NCBI RefSeq assembly: GCF_019511445.1
Contig: NZ_JAEUAN010000002.1
Coordinates: 186,001 to 250,000, forward strand
Length of the DNA stretch: 64,000 bases
From: Aliirhizobium wenxiniae
GTDB taxonomy: Bacteria; Pseudomonadota; Alphaproteobacteria; Rhizobiales; Rhizobiaceae
Direction of reading: 5' to 3'
Positions 62,755 through 64,000 of this stretch are shown here, piece by piece. The notes under the pieces are model-generated. The model searched no databases. It was not told where the DNA came from and saw nothing but the letters and a program-made list of their open reading frames with translations. Made by a program: the position numbers and the translations under genes. Position 1 is the first letter of the stretch. Each line of letters opens with the position of its first letter.

Positions 62755-63576
62755 ATGAAACTTGCTTTCGGACGCCGCAGCGCGATCCTGTCCGTGCTCG
62801 GCCTCACCCTGCTGGCCGGTATTTGGTCCCCCACCTTTGCCAACGCCGAGGACTTCGCCCCGATCAGAATTGGCATCAATGCCGGTCTTTCGGCTGATGC
62901 CGTCAACCAGGCCGCCAAGGAAGCCGCCGAAAAGGGCCTGAAGGTCGAGGTCATCGAGTTCACCGACTGGGTCGTGCCCAACGAGGCGCTGAAATCGAAA
63001 GAAATCGACGTCAACTACTTCCAGCACCAGCCGTTTCTCGACCAGAACGCCAAGAAGGCCGGTTACGATTTCGTCTCGGTCGGCGTCGGCACGCTGACCA
63101 AGCTTGGCCTCTATTCGAAGAAATACAAGTCGATCGAAGAGTTGCCGGAAGGCGCGAAAGTGGCGATCTCCGATGATCCGGTCAACGGCGGCCGGGCGCT
63201 CGAACTGCTGCAGTCAATCGGCCTGATCAAGCTCAGGGATGGCCTGACATCCGCAGCCATTCCGGCAGATATCGTCGAGAACCCGAAGAAGCTGGAGATT
63301 ATCGAACTGCCGAACCAGCAGATCCCCCGTGCGCTCGATGATGTCGATCTCGGCCAGGGATATCCGTCCGGCATGGGACTGTTCGGCGTCGATCCCAACT
63401 CGGCTCTCGTATTCGACGGCGTGCAGACCCGCTACGCCTTGCGCTTCTTCGTCCGCAAGGAAGACGAGGCGAATAAAAGCGTGCTGGAATTCGTCAAGAC
63501 ATACCAGAACTCCCCGGAAGTGCGCGCCATCCTCAAAAAGCATTTCGGCGATCTGACCGTGCCTGCCTGGGATTGA
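62755..63576 (+). CDS. metQ: MetQ-type methionine-binding protein (NlpA family)
   Basis: Receptor of 273 residues from the ATG at 62755, with AGGAAAG upstream; an earlier in-frame Met lies in the sseA stop region. Leader LAFGRRSAILSVLGLTLLAG, no lipobox Cys visible, so it is probably soluble and periplasmic. NlpA signatures are LKVEVIEFTDWVVPNEALKS, IDVNYFQHQPFLDQ, KVAISDDPVNGGRALELLQ and the later VDLGQGYPSGMGLFGVDPN segment. It should bind D/L-methionine for a MetNI importer, but metN and metI are not adjacent, so it is an orphan receptor paired with sseA. Confidence 0.92.
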   Translation: MKLAFGRRSAILSVLGLTLLAGIWSPTFANAEDFAPIRIGINAGLSADAVNQAAKEAAEKGLKVEVIEFTDWVVPNEALKSKEIDVNYFQHQPFLDQNAKKAGYDFVSVGVGTLTKLGLYSKKYKSIEELPEGAKVAISDDPVNGGRALELLQSIGLIKLRDGLTSAAIPADIVENPKKLEIIELPNQQIPRALDDVDLGQGYPSGMGLFGVDPNSALVFDGVQTRYALRFFVRKEDEANKSVLEFVKTYQNSPEVRAILKKHFGDLTVPAWD

Positions 63577-63594
63577 TCAAAGCCCAATAAAAAA

Positions 63595-63617
63595 GGTGCG
63601 GCGAAAACCGCCGCACC
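63595..63617. terminator. Bidirectional-type terminator between metQ and the edge gene
   Basis: GGTGCGGCG (63595-63603) pairs with CGCCGCACC (63609-63617) over AAAAC. The T-run (complement of A-run 63588-63594) is on the minus-strand side, so it mainly ends the leftward gene at 63673; it may also help end metQ. Confidence 0.75.
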
Positions 63618-63672
63618 CTTGATGCAATATCGAAAATCCGAAAGCCCCGCCTCAGGCAGGGCTTAACATGTC

Positions 63673-63999
63673 TCAGGCAGCGGCTTCCGCGGCAGCCTCG
63701 GCATGCGATGCGTTCAGGCGGCGGGCGACGATGTCGTGGTTGAGCCACTGAACCGGGCCGGTCGGCTCGGAAGATTCGGCGAAGATCAGCTTGCCGGTGG
63801 CTTCAACGACGAAGACACTCAGGAGATCGCTGATCAGAGCCTTGCCGTCACGATGCATCTGCGAAATCTCGTTCGAGGTCGAGATGGTGAGGTCAGCCTG
63901 ATCCTGGCTGTTGGCCATCGGCCATGCCGAGAAATCGTAGAACGGGCGCATCACGGCGCTGCCCTGCATGTCCTTGATCTTCTGCAGAACGTCCTTCAT
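63673..63999 (-). CDS. Hypothetical protein at the right edge (complete or C-terminal part)
   Basis: Reads 108 residues from MKDVLQKIKDMQ, whose ATG ends one base before the window edge, so it is unclear whether this is the true start. No family recognised. Notable parts are MRPFYDFSAWPMANSQDQAD, a central helix region SNEISQMHRDGKALISDLL, and an alanine/glutamate-rich end, SHAEAAAEAAA. Small, acidic-tailed and without membrane segments. A terminator follows at 63595-63617. Confidence 0.6.
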   Translation of the reverse strand: MKDVLQKIKDMQGSAVMRPFYDFSAWPMANSQDQADLTISTSNEISQMHRDGKALISDLLSVFVVEATGKLIFAESSEPTGPVQWLNHDIVARRLNASHAEAAAEAAA

Positions 64000-64000
64000 C

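Overview
The window comes from a high-GC alphaproteobacterium of the Rhizobiales, most likely Rhizobiaceae (Rhizobium/Neorhizobium/Agrobacterium-like). Three things point there: a complete PhyR-NepR-EcfG general stress response locus, several RIME-type rhizobial intergenic repeats, and a very large share of ABC importers. No tRNA, rRNA, CRISPR array, phage or transposase was seen. Both edges cut through or touch genes.

Layout. 1-6.7 kb: a peptide-type ABC importer whose solute-binding protein and permeases (+) diverge from an M20 amidohydrolase and a double-ATPase subunit (-, cut by the left edge). 6.7-11.6 kb: the stress-response block, with a predicted EcfG-driven C-rich small RNA, an HWE/HisKA_2-type kinase, phyR, nepR, ecfG, and a DUF883-like/holin-like pair with its own EcfG promoter. 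11.6-22 kb: a long minus-strand peptide-uptake cluster with an M19 dipeptidase, two solute-binding proteins, two permease pairs but only one ATPase pair, interrupted by repeats. 22.3-26.9 kb: a LacI-controlled purine salvage operon (nucleoside hydrolase, adenine deaminase, phosphoribosyltransferase). 26.9-29.2 kb: glutaryl-CoA dehydrogenase with a divergent LysR regulator. 29.2-30.8 kb: an unrecognised pair, a membrane-anchored protein and an exported thioredoxin-like protein. 30.8-36.9 kb: a BcsL/CelD-type acetyltransferase, a chemoreceptor, an XRE-cupin regulator and an aldehyde dehydrogenase. 37-40.7 kb: a DUF559 gene between inverted RIMEs, a DEAD-box helicase and an Amidase_2 protein. 40.8-44.8 kb: the sulfate ABC importer. 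45-48.7 kb: an EamA permease, a GtrB-like glycosyltransferase and a polytopic membrane protein. 48.7-52 kb: a hybrid kinase, a TetR regulator and RidA around a triple operator. 52.6-59 kb: a 3-hydroxyisobutyryl-CoA hydrolase-like gene and an RND efflux pair with its TetR repressor. 59-64 kb: an EcfG-promoter hybrid kinase, a BON protein, a 3-mercaptopyruvate sulfurtransferase, MetQ, and a C-terminal fragment or short hypothetical gene at the right edge.

The connecting theme is the general stress response. Exact GGAAC-N16-CGTT promoters stand before phyR, the predicted small RNA, the DUF883-like gene and a distant PAS hybrid kinase. Imperfect versions stand before nepR-ecfG and the adjacent kinase. 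The small RNA (about 6829-6943) is the main discovery candidate: two stem-loops that expose C-rich loops, then a strong terminator. This architecture and location recall GsrN of Caulobacter.
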